From positions 1 to 58,673 of the forward strand of contig CACHML010000009.1 of the NCBI GenBank assembly GCA_902580945.1: a DNA stretch of 58,673 nt, written 5' to 3'. Position numbers and translations under genes: made by a program. The DNA is from an uncultured Pelagibacteraceae bacterium. GTDB taxonomy: Bacteria > Pseudomonadota > Alphaproteobacteria > Pelagibacterales > Pelagibacteraceae. The notes beneath the pieces were generated by a model. It did not search any database. It was not told the origin of the DNA and saw only the letters and a program-made list of their open reading frames with translations. The first letter of the stretch is position 1. Each line of letters starts with the position of its first letter. Below are positions 28,037 through 36,422 of this stretch, in pieces.

Positions 28037-29191
28037 ATGATTGGCCTCTTTGAAATACTATTAATCTGTGTAATTATATTTCTACTAATAATAATTTATT
28101 CAAACAGAAACACAAAAAATACTGATGATAAAATTATTATCTCAAAGTATGAAAAGGATGATAGCAAAACATTTATATTAGATGAATTAGAGGATCAATT
28201 TATAGCATTAGATAAATTAAATATTATAAAATATGCCAATCCAAGTGCCGAAAAAAGATTTGGTAAAAATATTTTAAATACACATCTCGGCACAATTTTA
28301 AGGCATCCTAATCTAGATGAAAAAATTAGAGAAGTTAAGTCTTCAAAAAAAACCAGTAATTTAGATTTAGAAATAAATTTGCCTTCATATCAGTATTACA
28401 GAATTTATGTGATTCCTGGACCAACTGTAATTTTTACAGAAAAAGACTCTGTTGTTTTATTTTTAAAAGATCTTACTGAAATTTCAAAAGCACAAAAATT
28501 TAGAACTGACTTTGTTGCTAATGTTAGCCATGAATTAAAAACTCCTCTTGTTTCAATTAAAGGCGCTATAGAGACAATAGAGGGTCCTGCTAAAGATGAC
28601 GAAATAGCAAAGATAAACTTTCTTAAAATAATCTCTTCACAAAGCAAAAGAATGGAAAATTTAATAAGTGATCTATTAATATTAAGCAGAATTGAACTCC
28701 AGGAGCATATAAGACCTAACAAAACAGTTAATTTGAAGAATATATTAACAAAAGTAAAAGATATTCATTTTACTAGCTTAAAAGAAAAAAATATTAATCT
28801 TGAAATGAATTTAGATAATTTAAGTGATGTTATTGGTGATGAAGATAAATTAATAACAGTTTTTTCTAATTTATTAGACAATGCTATTAAATACTCAAAA
28901 GAAAAATCAACTATAAATATATTAACTTCTCCAAGCAAAGGGAAACTCATAACAAAAGGAATTAAAATATCTGTATCTGATCAAGGTATTGGAATTCCCG
29001 AGGATCAAATTAACAGGGTAACTGAAAGATTTTATAGAGTAGATGTTGAAGAGAGCAGGAAAGTTGGTGGAACAGGTTTAGGTCTTGCAATTGTCAAACA
29101 TATAATTTCTCAACATAGAGGTGATTACGAAATAAAAAATCTTAATGGTAAAGGAACCGAAATTAACATTCATTTACCCAGTGAATTATAA
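28037..29191 (+). CDS. phoR: phosphate regulon sensor histidine kinase PhoR
   Basis: A 384-residue kinase with one N-terminal membrane helix (about 4-22), a PAS-like domain (about 50-145), the HisKA box with His165 (FVANVSHELKTPLVSIKG), an N box (LLDNAIKYS) and G boxes (DQGIGIP, FYRVDVEESRKVGGTGLGLAIVKH). This is the PhoR/VicK layout. It is upstream of pstSCAB-phoU-phoB, whose last gene encodes the partner regulator. PhoR with a single membrane anchor has no large periplasmic sensor and depends on Pst/PhoU for its signal. One gene of unknown function separates it from pstS. Confidence 0.93.
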   Translation: MIGLFEILLICVIIFLLIIIYSNRNTKNTDDKIIISKYEKDDSKTFILDELEDQFIALDKLNIIKYANPSAEKRFGKNILNTHLGTILRHPNLDEKIREVKSSKKTSNLDLEINLPSYQYYRIYVIPGPTVIFTEKDSVVLFLKDLTEISKAQKFRTDFVANVSHELKTPLVSIKGAIETIEGPAKDDEIAKINFLKIISSQSKRMENLISDLLILSRIELQEHIRPNKTVNLKNILTKVKDIHFTSLKEKNINLEMNLDNLSDVIGDEDKLITVFSNLLDNAIKYSKEKSTINILTSPSKGKLITKGIKISVSDQGIGIPEDQINRVTERFYRVDVEESRKVGGTGLGLAIVKHIISQHRGDYEIKNLNGKGTEINIHLPSEL

Positions 29192-29265
29192 ACTTCATAT
29201 AATTTAACAATTTTCACAATATAATTTAATTTGTAAATAACGGATTTTTTAAATAAAATTGTTAA

Positions 29266-29898
29266 ATGAAAAAAATAATAATAAATTTTTTTATTTTTTC
29301 TTACTTATTTTTTAATTTTATATCAAATTCTTACTCTGAAGACTCTAATAAAAAAGACATTACAACACTTTTAAGAAACCAACAACTTACTGTATTTGAT
29401 ATTGGTATTTTTAGAATGAAAAATGACTTAGAAAATACGAAAAGCACTGTCAATAAACATTTTCCATCTGACAAAGTAAATGTTGATCATATCTATACTG
29501 AGGTTTTAACTTCATTCTGGAGAGATACAATTGATTTGATTGTATCAATCCCAATGAACAAAAACTTAAAAAAAGAAAATTATATGTCTGACATGCATAG
29601 ATGTAAAAATATTTTCTTTTCTGTAAGAGATCATTTGTTAAGAAAACAAAATGAGAGTAATTATAATTTTAATAGGGCCTCAAGTTATATAATTACTACT
29701 TTTTCTACCCCTACAAGTTGGCCTTCATGGAAATATGATCAAAATCAAGTAAAAGACCTTATATCAATGATACAACTAGAAGTTACTTTAAGACCAACAA
29801 AGAGCTTAGCACTAAGTGAAAATGTCAGCCCAATTCGTTGTCGAGGAGATTTAGCTGCAGATAATGATACCTTAATCATTTCTAAAAAATACAACTAA
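29266..29898 (+). CDS. secreted protein of unknown function between phoR and pstS
   Basis: A 210-residue protein I do not recognise. Residues 1-24 are a clear signal peptide (KK start, Phe/Ile-rich core, ending SNSYSE). The mature part is mixed alpha/beta-like, without repeats or membrane helices, and has two cysteines (in MHRCKNIFF near 124 and PIRCRGDLA near 194) that could form a disulfide. ASSYIITTFSTPTSWPSW is a distinctive segment. Its place between phoR and the pstS Pho box suggests a periplasmic role in phosphate stress, but nothing in the sequence shows an activity. Confidence 0.75.
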   Translation: MKKIIINFFIFSYLFFNFISNSYSEDSNKKDITTLLRNQQLTVFDIGIFRMKNDLENTKSTVNKHFPSDKVNVDHIYTEVLTSFWRDTIDLIVSIPMNKNLKKENYMSDMHRCKNIFFSVRDHLLRKQNESNYNFNRASSYIITTFSTPTSWPSWKYDQNQVKDLISMIQLEVTLRPTKSLALSENVSPIRCRGDLAADNDTLIISKKYN

Positions 29899-29919
29899 AA
29901 AGTTACCTATTTAACAAAA

Positions 29920-29937
29920 CTGTAACAAATTTGTAAT
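29920..29937 (+). promoter_or_regulatory. Pho box upstream of pstS
   Basis: CTGTAAC (29920-29926), AAAT spacer, TTGTAAT (29931-29937): two 7-bp direct repeats with 4-base spacing, the arrangement of PhoB sites (consensus CTGTCAT-AAAT-CTGTCAT), with a spacer identical to consensus. A TAAAAT at 29952-29957 is a plausible -10. The box is 69 bases before the pstS start and would place pstS, and by read-through the downstream genes, under PhoB, encoded at the end of this cluster. Confidence 0.82.
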
Positions 29938-30005
29938 ACTAGAGTCCTCAATAAAATTTATTAAGCGAGTCGTTAATTAACTTTAATTCATGAAAGGATA
30001 TTAAA

Positions 30006-31040
30006 ATGAAAAAACTAACTATAGTTCTAGCTTCAATAGTTGCCATTTCTGTTGCCACTATTGCTCAAGCAAGAGATCAAATCAAAATAGTTGGATCATC
30101 TACTGTATTCCCTTACGCAACAATAGTTGCTGAAAGATTCGGGCAAACTGGATTTAAAACACCAGTAATCGAGTCAACTGGTACAGGTGGTGGTGCAAAA
30201 TTATTTTGTGCAGGTGTAGGAGAAGCTCACCCTGATATAACAAATGCATCAAGAGCAATGAAAGATAAAGAAAAAGCTCTTTGCAAAAAAAATGGTGTTA
30301 ATGAAATAGTTGAAGTTATTATAGGTAACGATGGTATTACTTTAGCATACAGTGTTGATGCTGAACCAGTAAACTTCACTAAAGAACAACTTTGGAAAGC
30401 TTTATCAAAACACTCAGTTGTTGATGGTAAATTAGTAGACAACATATACAAAACATGGGATCAAATAGACCCAAGTTTACCAAAACAAAAGATTTCAGTT
30501 ATGATTCCCCCAGGAACATCCGGAACAAGAGATGCTTGGAATTCGTTAGTAATGAAAAAAGGTATGCCTAAAGAGGCTAAAGCGTTATACAAAGCAGGTT
30601 TCGAAGCTGGAAATAAAAAATATAAAAAACCACAAAAACTTTACAGAGAAGATGGTGCTGCAATTGAAGTTGGAGAGAATGATAGTTTAATTATTCAAAA
30701 ATTATCTGAAGACAAAGAAATGTTTGGTTTCTTTGGATTTAGTTACTTCTTAGCTGCTAGAGATAAATTGCAAGCTGCAAGTATAGAAGGTGGTCAACCA
30801 TCACTAGAATCTATCCAAGACTATAGTTATGCTGTTGCTAGACCATTATTCTTTTACGTAAAAAAAGCTCATGTTGGTGTAATTCCAGGATTACATGAAT
30901 TTGTAAAAGAATTCACTACAACTAAAGCTATTGGTAAAAGAGGTTACTTAGCGGAAATAGGACTTGTTCCACTTGATGCTGAAACTTACAGAACAGTTAG
31001 AGATAATTCGAAATCTCTTACTGCAATGTCAATGGAGTAA
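30006..31040 (+). CDS. pstS: phosphate ABC transporter, periplasmic binding protein
   Basis: A 344-residue secreted phosphate-binding protein. Signal peptide residues 1-22 (ends AQA before RDQ), then IVGSSTVFPYA, ESTGTGGGAKLFCAG and PPGTSGTRDAW, the loops that bind phosphate. It is the extracytoplasmic receptor for PstCAB and one of the most abundant proteins in phosphate-starved SAR11 cells. Controlled by the upstream Pho box; Shine-Dalgarno AAAGGA precedes the ATG. Less AT-biased codons fit high expression. A strong hairpin follows the stop. Confidence 0.95.
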   Translation: MKKLTIVLASIVAISVATIAQARDQIKIVGSSTVFPYATIVAERFGQTGFKTPVIESTGTGGGAKLFCAGVGEAHPDITNASRAMKDKEKALCKKNGVNEIVEVIIGNDGITLAYSVDAEPVNFTKEQLWKALSKHSVVDGKLVDNIYKTWDQIDPSLPKQKISVMIPPGTSGTRDAWNSLVMKKGMPKEAKALYKAGFEAGNKKYKKPQKLYREDGAAIEVGENDSLIIQKLSEDKEMFGFFGFSYFLAARDKLQAASIEGGQPSLESIQDYSYAVARPLFFYVKKAHVGVIPGLHEFVKEFTTTKAIGKRGYLAEIGLVPLDAETYRTVRDNSKSLTAMSME

Positions 31041-31062
31041 TATAATATTTGTTAATAAACTC

Positions 31063-31095
31063 AAAAGGGGCCCTATTAAATGGGCCCTTTTTTTT
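31063..31095 (+). terminator. intrinsic (partial) terminator between pstS and pstC
   Basis: AAAAGGGGCCC (31063-31073) pairs with GGGCCCTTTT (31082-31091) across an 8-base loop, with one bulged G, and is followed by T to 31095. It lies directly before pstC, so it should reduce rather than abolish permease transcription and set a high PstS to PstCAB ratio. Confidence 0.85.
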
Positions 31096-31119
31096 GTATA
31101 AATCTAAAGGAGCCAATAA

Positions 31120-32502
31120 TTGAATTCAGTAATATTTTTAACAATCGTTCTTTTAGCTTTATCCAGTTACTTCTTTGGAAGAAAAAAAGCTATTTTAATT
31201 CAATCTAACAAACGGTTAACAGCTCTTCCAAAATTTTATGGATACTATCTTGCTATATGGTGTGGCGCACCTGCTTTTCTTTTGTATGCTTTATGGTCGA
31301 TATTTGAACCTAGCATAGTAAGATTTTTTATACTTAGTGATTATTCTTCGCAAGGACTTCTAGAAGGAGAGTTGAATTTATTTTATGAAAAAGTAAAATC
31401 ACTTTCTCGAAACCAGTATTCAGGAGAACTTACTGCAGAGTTACAAAGATCAGCAGAAAAATATTTAAACTTTAGAGACATAGCAAAGTGGTCTAAGGTC
31501 GTTATAGTTTTATCATTATTAATTGCATCAACAGGTTATGCGTATACAAAGATTTCAAACAACACAAAAACAAGAGAACCAGTTGAAATATTTCTTAAAG
31601 GAGTATTTTTTTTATCATCACTGGCAGCGATATTAACAACCATTGGTATTATTTTTTCCCTTTTGTTTCAAACAATAGAATTTTTTCAAGTTATCCCACT
31701 ATTTGATTTTGTATTTGGAATGCACTGGTATCCTGCAAAAGCTTTTGTTCGAGATGCAAGTGAAGCACTTGATCCATCAATGTATAGTGATACTTTTGGT
31801 GCAGTTCCGATATTTGCAGGCACCTTTTTTATAGCTTTGATTGCAATGTGTGTTGCAATACCAATTGGTTTGTTAAGTGGTATATATATGGCGGAATATG
31901 CGAGCAAACGTTTAAGACAATATGCCAAACCTGTCATTGAAATTTTAGCAGGAATTCCAACTGTTGTTTATGGTTTTTTTGCTGCTTTAACAGTTGGACC
32001 TTTTTTAAAAGACCTTGGATTATCATTAGGACTAGAGGTGTCAGCAGAAAGCGCACTGGCAGCCGGTGGTGTTATGGGAATTATGATTATTCCATTTATA
32101 TCAAGTTTAAGTGACGACGTAATTACAAGTGTTCCTCAAAATCTTAGAGATGGTAGCTATGCCATGGGAGCAACAAAATCTGAGACAATAAAAAGAGTAA
32201 TTTTTCCAGCTGCTTTACCTGGAATTGTTGGATCTATTTTATTAGGTGTTTCTAGAGCTATTGGTGAAACAATGATTGTTGTAATGGCATCAGGGTTGGC
32301 AGCAAACCTAACTCTTAATCCATTAGAGTCCACTTCAACAATAACTGCTCAAATTGTTGTTATCTTAATTGGTGATCAACAATTTGGGGATCCGAAAACC
32401 CAAGCAGCTTTTGCACTGGGATTAAGTTTATTTATAGTTACTTTAGTTTTAAATATTGTTGCCTTATCTGTTGTGAAAAAATATAGAGAGAAATATGAAT
32501 AA
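31120..32502 (+). CDS. pstC: phosphate ABC transporter permease PstC
   Basis: A 460-residue permease. The C-terminal 230 residues hold the ABC membrane domain with EILAGIPTVVYGFFA and the EAA-like loop DGSYAMGATKSETIKRVIFPAALPGI. The N-terminal 220 residues add a helix, a soluble stretch and two further helices, as in the long alphaproteobacterial PstC. The start is TTG at 31120, supported by AAAGGAG at 31106-31112, seven bases upstream. It overlaps pstA by 8 bases. Confidence 0.92.
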   Translation: MNSVIFLTIVLLALSSYFFGRKKAILIQSNKRLTALPKFYGYYLAIWCGAPAFLLYALWSIFEPSIVRFFILSDYSSQGLLEGELNLFYEKVKSLSRNQYSGELTAELQRSAEKYLNFRDIAKWSKVVIVLSLLIASTGYAYTKISNNTKTREPVEIFLKGVFFLSSLAAILTTIGIIFSLLFQTIEFFQVIPLFDFVFGMHWYPAKAFVRDASEALDPSMYSDTFGAVPIFAGTFFIALIAMCVAIPIGLLSGIYMAEYASKRLRQYAKPVIEILAGIPTVVYGFFAALTVGPFLKDLGLSLGLEVSAESALAAGGVMGIMIIPFISSLSDDVITSVPQNLRDGSYAMGATKSETIKRVIFPAALPGIVGSILLGVSRAIGETMIVVMASGLAANLTLNPLESTSTITAQIVVILIGDQQFGDPKTQAAFALGLSLFIVTLVLNIVALSVVKKYREKYE

Positions 32503-33762
32503 AGAAGAACGTTTAATTAAAAGATACAAAGCTGAAAAAAGATTTCAATTTTACGGTAAAGCTGCAATATTTATGGCTTTATTATTTCTAGTGGTATTTC
32601 TAACAAAGATATTTTCTACTGGTTACACAGCATTTCAAAAAACATGGTTGGTAATACCAGTCAATTATAATGCAGATTTATTATATTTGGATCCAGATAA
32701 AAAACCAACAACCGAAGATATTAATGATGCAGACTTTTATGAGTTTGGGATAGAAACATTTATCACTCTCGATCCAGATGCAAGTGAGGATCAAATTATG
32801 GAATTAAAAAAAATGTTTGCATTTACTTTTGAGAGAGAATTAAAATATTATCTTCTAGACAATCCTGATAGCTTTGGAAAAACAGTTGATGTAAAATTAA
32901 CAGCCTCTGACGACTTAGATCAAGTATTTAAAGGAAATTATCCAAGAGATATACCTGAAAATAGAAGAAGAGCATCTGATTATCAATTAAAAATTTTTGA
33001 TAAATTAAATGAAGATGGAAGAGTTATAAGTGAATTTAATGCCAGTTTTTTACAAATGCTGATTCTAGAGAAGCTGAGTTAGCGGGAATAGCAAGCTCAT
33101 TTATGGGTTCATTATTTTCCATACTTGTCTGTCTGTCAATTGCCTTTCCTGTTGCCTTACTAGCTGCAGTTTATCTAGAAGAATTTGCACCAAAAAATAG
33201 ATTTACAGATTTTATAGAAGTAAATATCAATAATTTAGCAGCAGTTCCTTCAATTGTTTTTGGATTATTAGGATTAGGTGTTTTATTGGCCGTGTTTGGT
33301 TTACCTAGATCAACACCCTTAGTTGGAGGTATAACCCTTTCGTTAATGACTCTTCCAACAATTATAATAGCAGCCAGAGCATCATTGAAGGCTGTTCCAC
33401 CCAGTATAAGAGAAGCAGCTTTAGCAATGGGAGCTAGCAGAATGCAAACGACGATGCATCATACCGTGCCATTGGCTTTACCTGGAACTTTATCAGGTAC
33501 TATAATTGGCTTAGCTCAAGCATTAGGTGAAACAGCGCCTTTAATATTAATTGGAATGGTTGCTTTTGTTAACACAATACCAGGAACCCCTATGGATCCA
33601 GCAGCTAGCTTGCCTGTTCAAATCTATATATGGGCGGAGAGTGCCGAAAGAGGATTTGTAGAAAAAGTGTCTGCTTGCATAATGGTATTATTATTTTTCC
33701 TAATTTTTATGAATTTAGGAGCACAATTAATTAGACATAAATTTGAAAAGAAATGGAACTAA
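32495..33762 (+). CDS. pstA: phosphate ABC transporter permease PstA, interrupted by a -1 frameshift
   Basis: The gene is split. Frame 1 (32495-33082) encodes a membrane helix and a periplasmic segment, then runs into a TAG. The -1 frame (33052-33762) continues as TNADSREAELAGIA and the PstA permease domain (LEEFAPKNR, NNLAAVPSIVFGLLGLG, EAALAMGASRMQT). Joined at T-TTT-TTA (33046-33052) they give a 422-residue PstA like those of other alphaproteobacteria. Either the ribosome shifts there, one T of the run was lost (mutation or sequencing error), or the 3' part starts separately at the ATG at 33103. Without the shift the permease half has no N-terminal membrane helix. Followed by pstB after 3 bases. 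Confidence 0.85.
33046..33052 (+). other. putative -1 slippery heptamer (T-TTT-TTA) in pstA
   Basis: In the zero frame the codons read AGT-TTT-TTA, giving the canonical X-XXY-YYZ heptamer in the correct register. A -1 slip makes the next codon ACA at 33052 and opens the complete permease frame. Any single-T loss from a seven-T run coding Phe-Phe would create the same site, so the heptamer is not independent proof of recoding. No strong downstream stem or upstream Shine-Dalgarno stimulator is evident. Confidence 0.5.
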
Positions 33763-33765
33763 AAT

Positions 33766-34521
33766 ATGAATAAAATAGAAGCAAAAAATGTTGATGTCTA
33801 TTATGGAGCGAAACAAGCTTTATTTGATATCAATATGGATATCGAAGCAAATAAAGTAACTGCTCTTATTGGACCTTCTGGTTGTGGTAAATCAACATTC
33901 TTAAGATGTTTAAATAGAATGAATGATGTGATCGATATTTGTAAAGTCAGTGGTGTCGTAAAAATTAATGACTATGACATAAATCAAAAAGATACAGATG
34001 TTGTAAGGCTTAGAGAAAAAGTTGGAATGATTTTTCAAAAACCAAATCCTTTTCCAAAAACCATTTATGAGAATATTTCTTATGGACCTGAGATACATGG
34101 GATAGCTCAATCTAAAAGTGAAATGGATAATATTGTTGAAGAGAGTTTGAGAAAAGCAGCACTTTGGGAAGAGGTAAAAGACAGAATTCACGAACCAGGT
34201 ACTGGTTTATCAGGTGGACAACAGCAAAGACTTTGTATTGCAAGAACAATATCAATTAAGCCAGAGGTAATACTCATGGATGAGCCATGTTCAGCTCTTG
34301 ATCCAATTGCAACAGCACAAATAGAGGAGCTAATTGATGAATTAAGAAAGGAACATACTATAATAATTGTTACTCACTCAATGTCCCAAGCTGCAAGAGT
34401 CTCTCAAAATACTGGTTTTTTTCACCTTGGTAAATTGATTGAAGTAGGTTCTACTGATAAGATATTCAAGAATCCGACTCAACAACAAACGCAGGATTAC
34501 ATAACAGGAAGGTTTGGATAA
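33766..34521 (+). CDS. pstB: phosphate ABC transporter ATPase PstB
   Basis: A 251-residue ATPase: Walker [10 protein letters not shown] near residue 35, [12 protein letters not shown] loop [19 protein letters not shown], signature GLSGGQQQR, Walker [18 protein letters not shown] loop [16 protein letters not shown] is diagnostic for PstB. It drives phosphate import and, with PhoU, takes part in signalling to PhoR. It overlaps phoU by one base. Confidence 0.97.
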   Translation: MNKIEAKNVDVYYGAKQALFDINMDIEANKVTALIGPSGCGKSTFLRCLNRMNDVIDICKVSGVVKINDYDINQKDTDVVRLREKVGMIFQKPNPFPKTIYENISYGPEIHGIAQSKSEMDNIVEESLRKAALWEEVKDRIHEPGTGLSGGQQQRLCIARTISIKPEVILMDEPCSALDPIATAQIEELIDELRKEHTIIIVTHSMSQAARVSQNTGFFHLGKLIEVGSTDKIFKNPTQQQTQDYITGRFG

Positions 34522-35222
34522 TGAATGAAAAACCACACACAGTAAAATCTTACGAAGACCAATTAAAAAAATTAAACAATGATTTAGTTGAAATGGGGGC
34601 AAATTGCGAAACCGCTTTAGGTAATGCAATGAAAGCAATATCAACAAATGATCATAACCTTGCTGATGATGTTATAAATTCAGATGTAGTTATAGATAAT
34701 TTTGAGTCTCAGATAGAGAATGAGGTAGTAAATTTAATTGCTTTAAGACAACCAATGGCTGTTGATCTTAGAGAAACAGTTGCAGCTCTAAAGATGTCTT
34801 CAGACTTAGAAAGAATAGGTGATCTTGCCAAAAATATTGCAAAAAGAACAAAACTTATAAATACGCATTTGCCAAATAATTTAATTGAAGCAATGAATAG
34901 AATCTGCATTTTGGTTCAAAAACAATTAAAAATTGTTTTAGACTCATATCTAAGTAGATCAAGCGATGTAGCTCGAACAGTATGGGAGAGTGATGAACAA
35001 GTTGATGATTTAACAAATAAATGTATGGAGGAAGTCATCTCATTACTTAAATCAAATATGGAAAATATTGAATATGGCTCACATCTTTTATTTGTAACTA
35101 AAAACATTGAAAGGATAGGAGATCATACAACCAACATTGCTGAGCAAGTATATTATTTAGTTACAGGTGATTATTTAGAGGGTGAAAGACCTAAGGGTAG
35201 CGACTCAGTATTAACAAAGTAA
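34521..35222 (+). CDS. phoU: phosphate signalling regulator PhoU
   Basis: A 233-residue all-helical protein with two PhoU repeats; each carries an acidic metal-binding motif, DLERIGDLAKNIAKR near residue 94 and NIERIGDHTTNIAEQ near 195. PhoU connects the Pst transporter to PhoR, holding the regulon off when phosphate is plentiful. The start overlaps pstB and the stop overlaps the phoB start, so stoichiometric translation with both is likely. Confidence 0.95.
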   Translation: MNEKPHTVKSYEDQLKKLNNDLVEMGANCETALGNAMKAISTNDHNLADDVINSDVVIDNFESQIENEVVNLIALRQPMAVDLRETVAALKMSSDLERIGDLAKNIAKRTKLINTHLPNNLIEAMNRICILVQKQLKIVLDSYLSRSSDVARTVWESDEQVDDLTNKCMEEVISLLKSNMENIEYGSHLLFVTKNIERIGDHTTNIAEQVYYLVTGDYLEGERPKGSDSVLTK

Positions 35223-35905
35223 TGAGTGCACACATATTTATTGCAGAAGATGAGGTGCCAATTTCAACTCTATTAAAATATAATTTAGAAAAAGAAGGTC
35301 ATAAGGTTTCTTCAAGTGAAAATGGAGAGGACTCTTTAAAATCAATAAAACAAAAAATGCCAGACTTAATCATATTAGATTGGATGTTGCCAGATTTATC
35401 AGGTGTTGAAATATGTAAACAGTTAAAAAGGGATAAAAAATATAATGATATTCCAATTATTATGCTTACTGCAAAAGGAGAGGAGGAAGATAAATTAAAA
35501 GCATTTGAAACTGGAGCCGATGATTACGTCACTAAACCATTTAGCCAAAAAGAATTAAATGCAAGAATTAAATCTTTGTTAAGAAGGGCTAAACCTTTGT
35601 CATCAACTGATGTTGTGGAATTTAAAGACCTTAAAATTGATAGATTGGCAAAAAGAGTTTATAGAAATGATAAGGAAATAATTTTGGGACCCACAGAATT
35701 TAAATTATTAGATTTTTTTATCAAAAATCCAAAAAGAGTTTATTCAAGAGAACAATTATTAAATAATGTTTGGGGTGAAAATATTTATGTAGAAAGTAGA
35801 ACGGTTGATGTTCACATAAGAAGATTGAGAAAAGTTTTAAATGTAAGTGGATTAGAAAGTTTAATTCGCACAGTGAGATCTGCAGGCTATTCGTTAGATA
35901 ACTAA
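35222..35905 (+). CDS. phoB: phosphate regulon response regulator PhoB
   Basis: A 227-residue OmpR-type regulator: receiver domain with acidic pocket AEDE (8-11), phospho-acceptor Asp53 (ILDWMLPD), switch Thr in MLTAKGEE and Lys in VTKPFS. The C-terminal winged helix (about 130-227) holds LGPTEFKLLDFF and SRTVDVHIRRLRKVL. It binds Pho boxes such as the one before pstS. Its 3' end overlaps the convergent sixA by 12 bases, so the two transcripts are antisense at their ends. Confidence 0.95.
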   Translation: MSAHIFIAEDEVPISTLLKYNLEKEGHKVSSSENGEDSLKSIKQKMPDLIILDWMLPDLSGVEICKQLKRDKKYNDIPIIMLTAKGEEEDKLKAFETGADDYVTKPFSQKELNARIKSLLRRAKPLSSTDVVEFKDLKIDRLAKRVYRNDKEIILGPTEFKLLDFFIKNPKRVYSREQLLNNVWGENIYVESRTVDVHIRRLRKVLNVSGLESLIRTVRSAGYSLDN

Positions 35906-36409
35906 ATCTTTAGGCCTTACAAATTCAGAAATAATTCCTTTCTCTTCAATATTTATCCAATCATTTGCATCGAAAACTATTTTAGCAAATGCACAAGTTG
36001 GGAATTTATAATTTAATAGTTTAAAATTACTATTATCTTTATTTTTAGTTAATTTTATAACTAAATTTTTAAGAGCAGGTTCATGATTTATTAGCAATAC
36101 TTTCTTAAACCTTTTATGGATATTTTTTATATACCCTATAATTTCATTTTCATTAACTAAATAAAGCTTTGAGGAACTTTTAATTTTTTTTGGTTTATTT
36201 ATTTTTTTCAGTATTAAATTTAGAGTTTTTTTTGTTCTTTTTGATGAAGATAAAAGCACATAATCAAAGGAATATTTTTTTTTAACAAAAAATTCACTTA
36301 TAATTTTTGCACTTTTGATGCCTCTTTTATTTAGTGGTCTTTCAAAATCACTTAAATTTGGGTCTTCCCAACTAGATTTTGCATGTCTCATGACATATAA
36401 TTCGCGCAT
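35894..36409 (-). CDS. sixA: phosphohistidine phosphatase SixA-like (histidine phosphatase superfamily)
   Basis: A 171-residue protein of the phosphoglycerate-mutase-like fold. MRELYVMRHAKSSWEDP opens with the catalytic RHx motif, and LINHEPALKNLV near residue 113 holds the second active-site histidine. E. coli SixA removes phosphate from phosphohistidine in phosphotransfer domains. I start it at ATG 36409; a longer reading to 36448 would run into ppk. That start is only 13 bases from the divergent ppk start. It overlaps the end of phoB by 12 bases. Confidence 0.85.
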   Translation of the reverse strand: MRELYVMRHAKSSWEDPNLSDFERPLNKRGIKSAKIISEFFVKKKYSFDYVLLSSSKRTKKTLNLILKKINKPKKIKSSSKLYLVNENEIIGYIKNIHKRFKKVLLINHEPALKNLVIKLTKNKDNSNFKLLNYKFPTCAFAKIVFDANDWINIEEKGIISEFVRPKDLVI

Positions 36410-36422
36410 TAATTCTAAATAT

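Noticed and set aside
36315..36422. N-terminal extension of ppk
   Set aside because: The additional 36 residues are antisense to sixA and lack PPK similarity; the conserved region begins just after ATG 36423.
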